Below are positions 43,288 to 52,222 of a stretch of 64,000 nt of DNA, piece by piece. The DNA comes from Streptomyces sp. TRM68416 (GTDB taxonomy: Bacteria; Actinomycetota; Actinomycetes; Streptomycetales; Streptomycetaceae), in the NCBI RefSeq assembly GCF_014596915.1, contig NZ_JACVWU010000001.1:62001-126000 (forward strand). Reading direction: 5' to 3'. The notes beneath the pieces are model-generated. The model was given only the letters and a program-made list of their open reading frames with translations, was not told where the DNA came from and ran no database searches. The stretch's first letter is position 1; each line of letters begins with the position of its first letter. A program made the position numbers and the translations under genes.

Positions 43288-44628
43288 TCATGCCTCCGGG
43301 GCCGCTCGTAGCACGCCCGCGGCGATCGCGGCGTTCAGGGAGGCGTGGTCGGCGGCGGTCTGATCGGCGTAGCCGGAGGCGAAGTCGGTGAGGGCGCGGT
43401 CGAAGGTGTCGGCGCTGCCGAGGTAGGCGGCGATGGCGACGCGGTCGCCGGAGCGGGCGTGTGCGCGGGCGAGGGCGGTGCCGCAGAGGCGGGCGTAGGC
43501 GAGCAGGTCGGCGGGGTTCATGCCGGCGACGTCCGCGGAACCCTTCATGTCGCGCAGTTGCCGCCAGTAGAAGGCGCGGCCCTGCGGTCCGGTCATCCAG
43601 CCCAGGAAGATGTCGCCGGCCGCCTGCAGGAGGCGTTGCCCGGCGACGACCCGGTGGCCGGGATGGACGTACGGCCCGTTCGGCAGGTGTTCCTCCAGTA
43701 CGGACCTGCGGGCCTCCTTGATCTGGAGGAAGAGGAGGTCGTCGGCGTCGCGTCCGGCGAGGAGCACGATGAAGCAGCGGGTGCCGACGCTGCCGACGCC
43801 GACGACCTTGCGGGCGGCGTCGACGAAGCGGTAGCGGTCCAGGAGCAGGCGGCGCTCCTCGGAGAGCGTGGAGCGGTAGTCGCTGAAGATCTTGCGCAGG
43901 GAGGCGGTGTCGGAGGCGCCGGCGGGTTCCAGGAGCGGCGGGTCGTGGATGATGCGGCGGCGGCCGTCGACGGTCTCCGTGAGCTTGCCGACGGCCTGGA
44001 GGCTGGTGCGGCGGCGGGCGCGGGTGAGGCTGGCCTCGACGCGTCGGCGGTGCCGGGCGGAGCGGACGAGGGGCAGCAGGCGGTCGGCGTCGATGCGCTC
44101 GTACCAGACCTCCAGCTCGCTCAGGCCGGCCAGCCGCCGCATGTTCTCGCGGTACGCGGCCACCGCCCCGGTCACCGCGCGGCGCGTCCTCGTCTCGCCG
44201 TGCCCGTTCTCCCGGCCGGCCACGGCGATGGAGGCGGCGAGCCGTTTGACGTCCCATTCGAAGGGGCCGGGGAAGGTCTCGTCGAAGTCGTTCAGGTCGA
44301 ACAGCAGGGCGCGTTCGGGCGAGGCGTACAGGCCGAAGTTGAGCAGATGGGCGTCGCCGCACAGCTGCACGGTGAGGCCGGTGTGCGGCTGCGCCGCGAG
44401 GTCGGCGGCCATGACGGCGGCGGCGCCGCGCAGGAAGGCGAACGGTGACGCGGCCATCCGGCCGTAGCGGATCGGCAGCAGCTCCGGGAGCCGGTCGCGG
44501 CCCTGCCGTTCCAGTACGGCGACGGGGTCGGGCCGGTCGACGGAGGGCAGCCGGCCGACGTGCGCGGAGCGGGGGACGCGTTTGCGGGCGGCCTTGCCGC
44601 GGCGGGCACGGTCCTCGGGGGTGGTCAT
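43288..44628 (-). CDS. DUF2252 protein (kinase-like fold)
   Basis: A 446-residue protein of the DUF2252 family. Key segment: VQLCGDAHLLNFGLYASPER followed by LLFDLNDFDETFPGPFEWDV, which resembles the catalytic loop and DFD-type metal site of aminoglycoside phosphotransferase-like kinases. Upstream IRYGRMAASPFAFLRGAAAV is also typical. Substrate unknown. The ATG has only a weak upstream site. A dispersed repeat lies between it and the 104-residue protein gene. Confidence 0.85.
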   Translation of the reverse strand: MTTPEDRARRGKAARKRVPRSAHVGRLPSVDRPDPVAVLERQGRDRLPELLPIRYGRMAASPFAFLRGAAAVMAADLAAQPHTGLTVQLCGDAHLLNFGLYASPERALLFDLNDFDETFPGPFEWDVKRLAASIAVAGRENGHGETRTRRAVTGAVAAYRENMRRLAGLSELEVWYERIDADRLLPLVRSARHRRRVEASLTRARRRTSLQAVGKLTETVDGRRRIIHDPPLLEPAGASDTASLRKIFSDYRSTLSEERRLLLDRYRFVDAARKVVGVGSVGTRCFIVLLAGRDADDLLFLQIKEARRSVLEEHLPNGPYVHPGHRVVAGQRLLQAAGDIFLGWMTGPQGRAFYWRQLRDMKGSADVAGMNPADLLAYARLCGTALARAHARSGDRVAIAAYLGSADTFDRALTDFASGYADQTAADHASLNAAIAAGVLRAAPEA

Positions 44629-44757
44629 GCGCGGGGCCGGGCCGATGCCCGGGGTATGCCGTGCCGCTTCATCCAGGCCTCCCTCGCCTCCGCAGGCTGC
44701 TGTTCGCAGTGAAAGGCCGGGGCGGGGGTGGGCGCATGCCCGGGGTGGCGAACGGGT

Positions 44758-44838
44758 GAGGCGGCACGCATCTCCGCAGGCTGAGCGCCCCTTTCGGGGC
44801 GCGGGGAACTGCGCGATCGGCCCCCGCGCGCCCGCAGG
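44758..44838. repeat. Dispersed GC-rich repeat, right-half copy
   Basis: GAGGCGGCACGCAT, one CCGCAGGCTGAGC unit, a 7-bp hairpin GCGCCCC/GGGGCGC (44785-44802, loop TTTC) and the core GGGGCGCGGGGAACTGCGCG (from 44796) match 8375-8571 with the tandem units collapsed to one. Confidence 0.65.
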
Positions 44839-44852
44839 CAAAAGGGTGGGGC

Positions 44853-45167
44853 TTACCTGGAGTAGCGCATCAGGGCGCGGACCATGTGGCACGTCGTGTC
44901 GGACGGCGGGTGCACGCCGATGAGTTCGGCGGTGGTTCGTATCGTCTCGTTGCGGGCCTGGTTCGGGACGTAGACGCCGGAGTCGAGCAGGGCGATGGCC
45001 AGGCGCAGGGCCTTGAGGCGGCGGTTGTGGGTGATGTACCAGTCGCGCGGGCGGCCCGGCGGCAGCGGGCGCTTCTCCACGGGCGCGTAGGGCAGGTCGA
45101 GCAGGACGGGTCGCTTCGCGGTGGACTGGGTCGGCAACGGCTTCGGCTTCAGTGCGGCAGCGGGCAC
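44853..45167 (-). CDS. Conserved hypothetical protein
   Basis: A 104-residue basic protein of unknown function. I chose GTG 45167 because the AGGAGG site is 6 bases upstream of it but abuts the in-frame ATG at 45173 with no spacing. The N-terminus is Pro/Lys-rich and extended (KPKPLPTQSTAKRPVLLDLP), and the C-terminal ~55 residues are helical (NRRLKALRLAIALLDSGVYV, TIRTTAELIGVHPPSDTTCH). No domain recognised. Confidence 0.6.
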   Translation of the reverse strand: MPAAALKPKPLPTQSTAKRPVLLDLPYAPVEKRPLPPGRPRDWYITHNRRLKALRLAIALLDSGVYVPNQARNETIRTTAELIGVHPPSDTTCHMVRALMRYSR

Positions 45168-45383
45168 GGGCATCCTCCTGTCGCGGTCAGGGCACCGTCG
45201 TCCGGACACTCCGGCGACACCCTCGAACACTGCTTCCAGTTTACTGCCCGCCACTGACAATCAGCAGTCCTCGAAGAGGCGTTAAAAGAGCTGGTGAGGG
45301 CGGGGATTGACGCCCTGTCACGGCTGCCTGCGGGTGGGGTGCGTGAGGCGGCAAGAAATCGAACAGAGTCGGGACGGACTACC

Positions 45384-45758
45384 GTGAGCCGCATGGAGAT
45401 CTGGATCAACCCCGCCTGTTCCAAGTGCCGCAGCGCCCTCACCCTGCTCGACGCCGAGGGCGCCGACTACACGGTCCGCCGCTACCTGGAGGACGTGCCG
45501 AGCGAGGACGAGATCCGCGCCGTACTCGACCGTCTCGGCCTGGATCCGTGGGACATCACGCGTACCCAGGAGGCCGTGGCCAAGGAGCTCGGGCTGAAGG
45601 AGTGGGCGCGGGACGAGGCGTCGCGCGACCGGTGGGTCAGGGCGCTCGCCGAGCACCCCCGGCTGATCCAGCGCCCGATCATCACGGCGGACGACGGCAC
45701 CGCGGTGGTGGCCCGCTCCGAGGAGGCCGTACGGGACGCCCTGGGCCGCTCGGTGTGA
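45384..45758 (+). CDS. ArsC/Spx-family thioredoxin-fold protein
   Basis: A 124-residue protein of the arsenate-reductase-like family. MEIWINPACSKCRSALTLLD carries a CxxC pair in the thioredoxin-fold position, followed by VRRYLEDVPSEDEIRAVLDR and the RPIITADDGTAVVARSEE C-terminal segment with the conserved Arg-Pro. Whether it reduces arsenate or acts as an Spx-like redox protein is not clear; no other arsenic genes are nearby. GTG 45384 has GGACGG 6 bases upstream; ATG 45393 is an alternative. Confidence 0.85.
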   Translation: MSRMEIWINPACSKCRSALTLLDAEGADYTVRRYLEDVPSEDEIRAVLDRLGLDPWDITRTQEAVAKELGLKEWARDEASRDRWVRALAEHPRLIQRPIITADDGTAVVARSEEAVRDALGRSV

Positions 45759-45855
45759 CGCAGGTTACTCCGGTGACTCCTGTAAACCGCTGAGTAGCTT
45801 CGTTCGGTATCTCGTACATAGCGGCGTACAGCTCCCGACCTCCCAGGAGGCGCGT

Positions 45856-46512
45856 ATGTCACGCAGGAGAACGCTCAGTACGAAGAAGAAGGTCGCGCTG
45901 CTGGTCAGCGCCGCGACGGTGGCGGGGGGCGGTGCCTTCGTCATGGCGAGCACCTCCAACGCCGCGCCGACCCCGAAGTCGGCCGCGGAGTCGAGCGTCT
46001 GTCAGGGCCTGGCCACCGCGCTCGGCAACAACGAGCGGTTCATCGAGGGTCAACGGGCCGATCCGGACGCGCAGTCCGAGGCCAGGATCGCCAACCGCGA
46101 GGCGGTCATCGCGCAGATCAAGGTGCAGCAGGAGGCGTCCGGGTGCGTCGTCGGGGAGTCGGCTCAGGGCTCCCAGGCGCAGCAGCCGTCGCAACCCGCG
46201 GAAGCCGCACAGCCCGCGGAGGAGGCCGCGCAGCCCCCGGCGGCCGAGCAGCCCGCCGGCTCCGGCGAGCAGGTGTGCAACGGCTCGACCGTCACCCTCT
46301 CCGGTGAGGGCGGGGCCCCGGCCGCGTCCAGCAACCAGTTCCCGGCGGGCACGAAGCTGAAGGTCACCAACCTGGACAACAACAAGTCCACGACGGTGGA
46401 GGTCACCTCGGTCTCCGGCAGCTGCGTCCTGCTGAACGACGCGGCCTTCGAGCAGGTCCGCGAGCCCGGCAAGTTCCTGATCCGCCGGGCCGTGATCGAG
46501 AAGGTGGGGTGA
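45856..46512 (+). CDS. Secreted two-domain hypothetical protein
   Basis: A 218-residue secreted protein. Signal peptide at residues ~1-36 (KKKVALLVSAATVAGGGAF, cleavage near SNAA). Domain 1 (~45-97) is a helical hairpin bounded by Cys 48 and Cys 96. A Gln/Pro/Ala/Glu linker follows (~100-140). Domain 2 (~141-218) is beta-rich, with two Cys (VCNGSTVTLSG, VSGSCVLLND) and the pattern PAGTKLKVTNLDNNKSTTVE, like a small double-psi barrel (RlpA-type). AGGAGG lies 5 bases before the ATG. Domain 1 resembles the N-terminus of the DUF1996 protein at 53001. Confidence 0.75.
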   Translation: MSRRRTLSTKKKVALLVSAATVAGGGAFVMASTSNAAPTPKSAAESSVCQGLATALGNNERFIEGQRADPDAQSEARIANREAVIAQIKVQQEASGCVVGESAQGSQAQQPSQPAEAAQPAEEAAQPPAAEQPAGSGEQVCNGSTVTLSGEGGAPAASSNQFPAGTKLKVTNLDNNKSTTVEVTSVSGSCVLLNDAAFEQVREPGKFLIRRAVIEKVG

Positions 46513-46799
46513 GGCCGGCCGGGTAGGAAGCCGCTGAGCGGTGTGCCGGTTCGGGGGCCTGCTGTTCCCGGTCAGGAGCATGTTCCCGGCCGGGAGCAGC
46601 GGGACCGGCGCATCCGGGGCGCGCGGCGCCGCGGCCGGCGGGCGGGGCGGTCACCGGCTTGAGACGGAGGGGAAGCCGGCGACCGCTTCCAGGAGGCGGG
46701 GCAGGCGGGCCCCGCCCCCATCGCATACGAGCCCGGCGCGGCGCGCCCCGCACGCACCCCCGGACCCTCACAGCGTGAGCCGGGCCACAGCACCACCAG
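46513..46799. other. Intergenic region upstream of glnII
   Basis: GC-rich stretch with no supported gene. It has several short inverted repeats around 46560-46620 (CCCGGCCGGGAGC) but nothing convincing as a terminator. Confidence 0.5.
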
Positions 46800-46837
46800 G
46801 TAACACGGGGTTCACATTCGAGCAATGACCGGGAAAC
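46800..46837 (+). promoter_or_regulatory. Probable GlnR operator of glnII
   Basis: GTAAC (46800-46804), TTCAC (46811-46815), GCAAT (46822-46826) and GAAAC (46833-46837) are each separated by exactly 6 bases, the GlnR a1-b1-a2-b2 spacing. The outer boxes are perfect and the inner two are degenerate. About 105 bases before the glnII start. Confidence 0.72.
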
Positions 46838-46941
46838 CGCCTGTTGACAGGCTCGCGGGCGACAACGGCGGCGCCCCAGTGCCGCAGCGCCGCAGCACCC
46901 GCAAGTGCGCCTAGAGACCCACCCCGAAGGATGTGGCCCGC

Positions 46942-47970
46942 GTGAGCTTCAAGGCTGAGTACATCTGGATCGACGGCACCGAGCCGACGGCCAAGCTGCG
47001 TTCGAAGACGAAGATCCTCGCGGACGACGCCAAGGGCAAGGACCTGCCGATCTGGGGCTTCGACGGGTCCTCCACCAACCAGGCCGAGGGCCACGCCTCG
47101 GACTGCGTGCTCAAGCCGGTCTTCTCCTGCCCGGACCCGATCCGCGGCGGCGACGACGTCCTGGTCCTGTGCGAGGTCCTGAACATCGACCTGACCCCGC
47201 ACGCCACGAACACCCGCGCCGCGCTGGTCGAGGTCGCCGAGAAGTTCGCCGCGCAGGAGCCGATCTTCGGCATCGAGCAGGAGTACACCTTCTTCAAGGA
47301 CGGCTACCCGCTCGGCTTCCCCAAGGGCGGCTTCCCGGCCCCGCAGGGCGGCTACTACTGCGGTGTCGGCGCCGACGAGATCTTCGGCCGTGACGTGGTC
47401 GAGGCGCACCTGGACAACTGCCTCAAGGCGGGCCTCGGCCTGTCCGGCATCAACGCCGAGGTCATGCCCGGCCAGTGGGAGTTCCAGGTCGGCCCGCTGT
47501 CCCCGCTGGAGGTCTCCGACCAGATGTGGGTGGCCCGCTGGCTGCTCTACCGCACGGCCGAGGACTTCGGCATCAGCGCGACCCTCGACCCCAAGCCGGT
47601 CAAGGGCGACTGGAACGGTGCCGGCGCGCACACCAACTTCTCCACCAAGGCGATGCGCGAGGGCTACGACGCGATCATCACCGCGTGCGAGTCGCTCGGT
47701 GAGGGCTCCAAGCCGCTGGACCACGTCAAGAACTACGGCGCCGGCATCGACGACCGCCTGACGGGCCTGCACGAGACGGCCCCGTGGAACGAGTACTCCT
47801 ACGGCGTCTCCAACCGCGGCGCCTCGGTCCGTATCCCGTGGCAGGTCGAGAAGGACGGCAAGGGCTACATCGAGGACCGCCGTCCGAACGCCAACGTCGA
47901 CCCGTACGTGGTGACCCGCCTGATCGTCGACACCTGCTGCACCGCCCTGGAGAAGGCCGGCCAGGTCTGA
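46942..47970 (+). CDS. glnII: Glutamine synthetase type II (eukaryote-like)
   Basis: A 342-residue GSII enzyme, the heat-labile second glutamine synthetase of Streptomyces. Features: YIWIDGTEPTAKLRSKTKIL at the start, WGFDGSSTNQAEG, FGIEQEYTFF, GQWEFQVGP, and WNGAGAHTNFSTKAMR. Unlike GSI it has no adenylylation Tyr, so control is mainly transcriptional. I chose GTG 46942 because GAAGGA is 10 bases upstream of it but only 1 base from GTG 46933. A strong terminator follows. Confidence 0.96.
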   Translation: MSFKAEYIWIDGTEPTAKLRSKTKILADDAKGKDLPIWGFDGSSTNQAEGHASDCVLKPVFSCPDPIRGGDDVLVLCEVLNIDLTPHATNTRAALVEVAEKFAAQEPIFGIEQEYTFFKDGYPLGFPKGGFPAPQGGYYCGVGADEIFGRDVVEAHLDNCLKAGLGLSGINAEVMPGQWEFQVGPLSPLEVSDQMWVARWLLYRTAEDFGISATLDPKPVKGDWNGAGAHTNFSTKAMREGYDAIITACESLGEGSKPLDHVKNYGAGIDDRLTGLHETAPWNEYSYGVSNRGASVRIPWQVEKDGKGYIEDRRPNANVDPYVVTRLIVDTCCTALEKAGQV

Positions 47971-47986
47971 TCCGCAGCTTCCCGGC

Positions 47987-48019
47987 AAGGGGCGCCCGCC
48001 ACATCGGCGGGCGCCCCTT
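47987..48019 (+). terminator. glnII terminator
   Basis: A 14-bp stem AAGGGGCGCCCGCC (47987-48000) and its complement (48006-48019), 5-base loop, 17 bases after the stop. Confidence 0.85.
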
Positions 48020-48037
48020 CTGCGTATCGTGCGCCGC

Positions 48038-49831
48038 ATGGAGATCGACGACGCGCCGAACATGGGCTACCTGCTGGGGGCGATGGAGTCCGAGGACGTG
48101 GAGGTGCGCGAGGCCGCACTGGGGTGGCTGTCCTCCGCGCCCTGGCGCGACGACGACCTCGCCGTGGCGACCGCGCGTGCGGTGCCGGAACTGGCCCGTC
48201 TCGCCCACCGACTGCCCGGTCACCGGGCCGACCTGCTGAGCCTCCTCAGCGGCATCGCAGCCCGCGACGAGTGGCCCGACGGCGCCGACCCGGCACAGCC
48301 CGCCGTGACCGCCGAGCTGCCGTCCCTGCTGCCCTTCGCGCACGACGACGACCCCGAGGTACGCGACGCCCTGCTGCCGCTCCTCGTCACCTGCCGGCCC
48401 CCACAGGCCCTGCCCCTGCTGCGCACCCGCCTCGCCGAGGAGCCCGACCCCGCCGTGCGCGGCCATGTGGTGACCGCGCTGGCCCTGCTGGAGCCGGGCG
48501 AAGGCGGCTGGCGGCACGAACTGCTCGCGGACCCCGAGCCCAAGGTGCGGCTGGCGGCCGCCGAGGACCTGCTGCGCACCACCGCGCCTCCCTTCCCCCC
48601 GGGTCTGGTGGACGCCTGCGCCCAGGCGTACGCGGCCCGTCCCCACGACCTCGACGAGGCCCACCTGGCACCGGCCCCCCATCGACGCTTCGCCGACCGC
48701 CTTCTGGACGACCCCGAAGCCGCCCTGCGCGCCACCGCCGGGGGCGTCCCGCTCGCCTTCGAGATCGCCGAGCACTGGCGCGACCGCGAGATCGAGGTGC
48801 TGCCCTGGGCGCTGCGCGACCTCCAGGACTACTACGAGGACCTGGACCAGCTGGGCCGCCTGTGCTGCGTCCTGCCGGCCGAGCTGCACGCGCGCGTGCG
48901 CGAGCGGGTCCGGCCGTACCTGGACCGGGACTTCGTGCTGCGGGCGGCGGCGGTCGCCGCGCTGGCCCGCGCCCACGCGCCGGAAGCGGTCGAGGAGGCC
49001 GTACGGCTGGTCGAGGAGGAGCCGTTCCCGCCGGTCCCGCCGGGGCCGCACCGCGTCGTGCGAGCCGTCGAAGCGGTGGCCGAGGTCTTCGGGCCCGGGG
49101 CGCTGCCGGTGGCACGGGCGGTGGCCCGGCGGGTCGGACGCGGTCACGCCCACCTGATCCGGGTACTGGAGCACTACCCGGAGGTGGCCCTGGAGGTGGT
49201 GGACGAGGTCGCCGCCCTGGTGCCGCGCTACGAGAGCGGCCACGCCTGGGCCGCCATCACCCTGCTCGGCGCGCTGGGCCCGGCCGCGGGCGACGGGGCG
49301 GCACGGGCCCTGCGGGACGAGGCGACACAGGGCTGCCACTCCTCGGTCGCGGTGTACGCCGCGGTCGCCCACCACCGGGTCTCCGGTGACCCCGGGCTCG
49401 CACTGTCGCTGCTCGAACGGGAAGGTCCGGCATCCTGGCCGGAGTTCGCGGGCGGTCTCGGCCCCGCCGCAGGCCCCCTGCTGCCGTATCTCGAACCACG
49501 CCTCGCCCCCGGCGACCCGGTGGGCGCCGGGTCGGCGGCCGCCCGCGCCATCTGGCAGATCACCGGCCGCACCGAGGACACCCTGGAGCCCCTTGCCCGC
49601 TGCGCGGCAGCCGACAACCACCACACCCGGCGGATCGCCTCCGTGACGGCGCTCACGGAGATGGGCCTGTTGCCCCGTTTCGCCGTGGCCCCGCTGCGGG
49701 CCGCCGCCGAGTCACCGCGGCGGGTCGTCCGCGACCTGGGCGACCGCAGCGGTCTGCATCCCGACTACCGTCTGCGCACCGCCGTACGGACCCTGCTGGC
49801 CACGGCCGAGGTGATCGACGCCCGGGACTGA
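48038..49831 (+). CDS. HEAT-repeat protein
   Basis: A 597-residue all-helical protein made of HEAT-like repeats (EVREAALGWLSSAPW, PEVRDALLPLLVTCR, PAVRGHVVTALALLE, PKVRLAAAEDLLRT and others), acidic, with no signal or membrane span. HEAT arrays form protein-binding scaffolds. No enzymatic domain seen. TATCGT (48025-48030) is 7 bases before the ATG and there is no ribosome binding site, so a leaderless start is likely. Confidence 0.85.
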   Translation: MEIDDAPNMGYLLGAMESEDVEVREAALGWLSSAPWRDDDLAVATARAVPELARLAHRLPGHRADLLSLLSGIAARDEWPDGADPAQPAVTAELPSLLPFAHDDDPEVRDALLPLLVTCRPPQALPLLRTRLAEEPDPAVRGHVVTALALLEPGEGGWRHELLADPEPKVRLAAAEDLLRTTAPPFPPGLVDACAQAYAARPHDLDEAHLAPAPHRRFADRLLDDPEAALRATAGGVPLAFEIAEHWRDREIEVLPWALRDLQDYYEDLDQLGRLCCVLPAELHARVRERVRPYLDRDFVLRAAAVAALARAHAPEAVEEAVRLVEEEPFPPVPPGPHRVVRAVEAVAEVFGPGALPVARAVARRVGRGHAHLIRVLEHYPEVALEVVDEVAALVPRYESGHAWAAITLLGALGPAAGDGAARALRDEATQGCHSSVAVYAAVAHHRVSGDPGLALSLLEREGPASWPEFAGGLGPAAGPLLPYLEPRLAPGDPVGAGSAAARAIWQITGRTEDTLEPLARCAAADNHHTRRIASVTALTEMGLLPRFAVAPLRAAAESPRRVVRDLGDRSGLHPDYRLRTAVRTLLATAEVIDARD

Positions 49832-49890
49832 ACTCTGCTGACGGCAGAGTCCCGTTCCCCGCGGCCCCCGGTCCGGGCAGAGTCACCCGT

Positions 49891-50913
49891 ATGAGACTTC
49901 TGATGCTGGGTGGTACGGAGTTCGCGGGGCGGGCCGTCGTCGAGGCGGCCCTCGGGCGCGGCTGGGACGTCACCGTCTTCCACCGGGGCCGGCACGAGCC
50001 GCCCGCCGGGGTGCGGTCCCTGCGCGGCGACCGCACGGCCGAGGACGGGCTCGCCGCGCTGGCCGGGGACGAGGAGTGGGACGTCGTCGTCGACACCTGG
50101 TCGGCGGCGCCCCGCGCGGTGCGGGACACGGCACGGCTGCTGCGGGGGCGTGCCGGACGGTATGTGTACGTGTCGAGCTGCTCGGTGTACGACTGGGCCC
50201 CGCCCGCCGGATACACCGAGGACGCCCCGGTGGTGGCGGACGCCTCGCCCGACGCCGAGCAGACGGCGTACGCGCAGGACAAGCGGGGCGCCGAGCTGGC
50301 CGTACTCGACGCCTTCGGCGCGGACCGCTCGGTGCTGGTGCGCGCGGGGCTGATCCTCGGGCCGTACGAGAACGTCGGCCGGCTGCCCTGGTGGCTGAAC
50401 CGCATGGCCCGCGGCGGGCCGGTGCTGGCCCCCGGGCCGCGCGAGCTGCCGATCCAGTACGTCGACGTCCGCGATCTCGCCGAGTGGACCCTCGGGGCCG
50501 CCGAGCAGGGGCTGAGCGGGCCGTACAACCTCATCTCGCCCTCGGGGCACGCCACGATGGGGACGCTGCTCGGCGCGTGCGTGCGCGCCACGGGCGGTGC
50601 GGCCGAACTGCGCTGGACCGATCCCGCGGTGATCCTGGAGGCCGGGATCGAGCCCTGGGTGCAGCTGCCGGTGTGGGTGCCGCCGGGCAGCGACCTGCAC
50701 GACGCGCTGCACGGCGCGGACGTCTCCCGGGCGGTCGCGACCGGACTGCGCTGCCGGCCGGTCGAGGAGACCGTCGCCGACACCTGGGCCTGGCTGGGGA
50801 GCCTCGACGGCGACGCACCGATGCGCTCCGACCGGTCGACGAAGGGACTCGACCCGGAGGTGGAGGCCAAGGTGCTGGCGGCGGCCGGGGGTGTACCTGG
50901 CACCACCCCCTGA
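49891..50913 (+). CDS. NAD-dependent epimerase/dehydratase
   Basis: A 340-residue extended SDR. The nucleotide loop is LMLGGTEFAGRAVVEAAL (an atypical GGTxFxGR form shared with isoflavone-reductase-like epimerases). Later features are VYVSSCSVYDW and AYAQDKRGAELAVLDA (YxxxK), RAGLILGPYENVGRLPWW, and IQYVDVRDLAEW. Substrate unknown. CAGAGT lies 7 bases before the ATG, consistent with a leaderless transcript. A hairpin (ACTCTGC/GCAGAGT) separates it from the HEAT gene. Confidence 0.87.
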   Translation: MRLLMLGGTEFAGRAVVEAALGRGWDVTVFHRGRHEPPAGVRSLRGDRTAEDGLAALAGDEEWDVVVDTWSAAPRAVRDTARLLRGRAGRYVYVSSCSVYDWAPPAGYTEDAPVVADASPDAEQTAYAQDKRGAELAVLDAFGADRSVLVRAGLILGPYENVGRLPWWLNRMARGGPVLAPGPRELPIQYVDVRDLAEWTLGAAEQGLSGPYNLISPSGHATMGTLLGACVRATGGAAELRWTDPAVILEAGIEPWVQLPVWVPPGSDLHDALHGADVSRAVATGLRCRPVEETVADTWAWLGSLDGDAPMRSDRSTKGLDPEVEAKVLAAAGGVPGTTP

Positions 50914-50965
50914 CCCGGGTGCCCGGCCCCGTGACCCGCTCCCCCGGCTCGTCCAGACTTGCCGC

Positions 50966-52222
50966 ATGACGACGACAGAGACGAAGAGCAGCAGGGCACG
51001 GGGCATGGTCCTCGCGGGGGCACGCGGGCTGGGGCTCGCGCTGGTGCTGCTGCCGGGGGCGGTGCTCTGCTTCACGCTCAGCCTGGTGTCGATCGCGCTG
51101 ATCCCGATCGGGATCGGGCTCGTGACGACGCCGTATGTCCTCAGCGGGGTGCGGGCGTTCGCGGACTGGCGGCGGATGCTCGCCGCCGAGTGGGCCGGGG
51201 TGCGGATTCCGTCGGCGTACCGGCCGATGCCCGAGGGCGCCAACCCCTGGGCGCGCACCTTCGCGATGCTGCGCGACCCGGCGACCTGGCGGGATCTCAG
51301 GTGGCTGCCGGTGGACATGACGGCCGGGTTCGTCACGGCGCTGCTGCCCGCGGTGCTGGTGCTGTATCCGCTGGAGGGGTTCGCGCTGGCGGTGGGGCTG
51401 TGGCGGGTGTTCCCCGACGAGTACTGGTACGGGTTCGTGCCGATCAGCGACCAGGCGTCCGCGCTCGGGGCGGGCGTGCTGGCCGCCGTGTTCCTGCTGC
51501 TCGCCCACCTCTACAGCACCCGGCTGCTGCACGCCCACTTCGCGCTCACCCGCGCCCTCCTCACCCCCAGCCAGGCCGAACTCGCCGAGCGCGTCCGTGT
51601 GTTGACCGAGACCCGGCGCGACGCCGTCGACACCTCCGCCGCGGAACTGCGCCGCATCGAGCGCGACCTGCACGACGGGGCGCAGGCCCGGCTGGTGGCG
51701 ATGGGCATGGACCTCGGCACCATCGAGATGCTCCTGGACAAGGACCCGGAGCAGGCGAAGCGGCTCCTCGCGCAGGCCCGCAAGTCCTCCGTCGACGCGC
51801 TCGCCGAACTGCGCGACCTGGTGCGCGGCATCCACCCGCCGGTGCTGGCCGAACGCGGACTCGGCGACGCCGTCAGGGCGTTGGCACTGCGGCTGCCCGT
51901 GGCCACCGAGGTGAGCGTGGAGCTGCCGGGCCGCGCGGAGGCGCCGGTGGAGTCGGCCGCGTACTTCGCCGTCAGCGAGGTCCTCACCAACGCGGTCAAG
52001 CACTCGGGCGCCGACCGGATCTGGATCGACCTGCACCACGGCGACGGCATGCTGCGGGCGACGGTCACCGACAACGGCAAGGGCGGCGCGGTGATCGGTG
52101 CCGGCTCGGGGCTGGCCGGGGTCGAACGCCGGCTGGGTACATTCGACGGCGTCCTGGCCGTCAGCAGCCCCGCGGGCGGTCCCACCATGGTCACCATGGA
52201 GATCCCTTGCGCGTTGTCCTAG
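50966..52222 (+). CDS. Sensor histidine kinase (DesK/NarX type)
   Basis: A 418-residue membrane sensor kinase. The N-terminal ~190 residues have several spans around a loop (LALVLLPGAVLCFTLSLVSI, DMTAGFVTALLPAVLVLYPL, LGAGVLAAVFLLLAHLYS). The HisKA_3 phospho-acceptor is RRIERDLHDGAQARLVAMGM (near residue 230), followed by the ATPase boxes SEVLTNAVKHS and DNGKGG...GSGLAGVERRL. CAGACT (50954-50959) is 6 bases before the ATG: probably leaderless. It overlaps the response regulator gene by 16 bases; its signal is unknown. Confidence 0.92.
   Translation: MTTTETKSSRARGMVLAGARGLGLALVLLPGAVLCFTLSLVSIALIPIGIGLVTTPYVLSGVRAFADWRRMLAAEWAGVRIPSAYRPMPEGANPWARTFAMLRDPATWRDLRWLPVDMTAGFVTALLPAVLVLYPLEGFALAVGLWRVFPDEYWYGFVPISDQASALGAGVLAAVFLLLAHLYSTRLLHAHFALTRALLTPSQAELAERVRVLTETRRDAVDTSAAELRRIERDLHDGAQARLVAMGMDLGTIEMLLDKDPEQAKRLLAQARKSSVDALAELRDLVRGIHPPVLAERGLGDAVRALALRLPVATEVSVELPGRAEAPVESAAYFAVSEVLTNAVKHSGADRIWIDLHHGDGMLRATVTDNGKGGAVIGAGSGLAGVERRLGTFDGVLAVSSPAGGPTMVTMEIPCALS

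Noticed and set aside
45384..45758. Arsenic resistance operon
   Set aside because: Only a single ArsC/Spx-like protein is present; no arsenite pump or ArsR regulator nearby.
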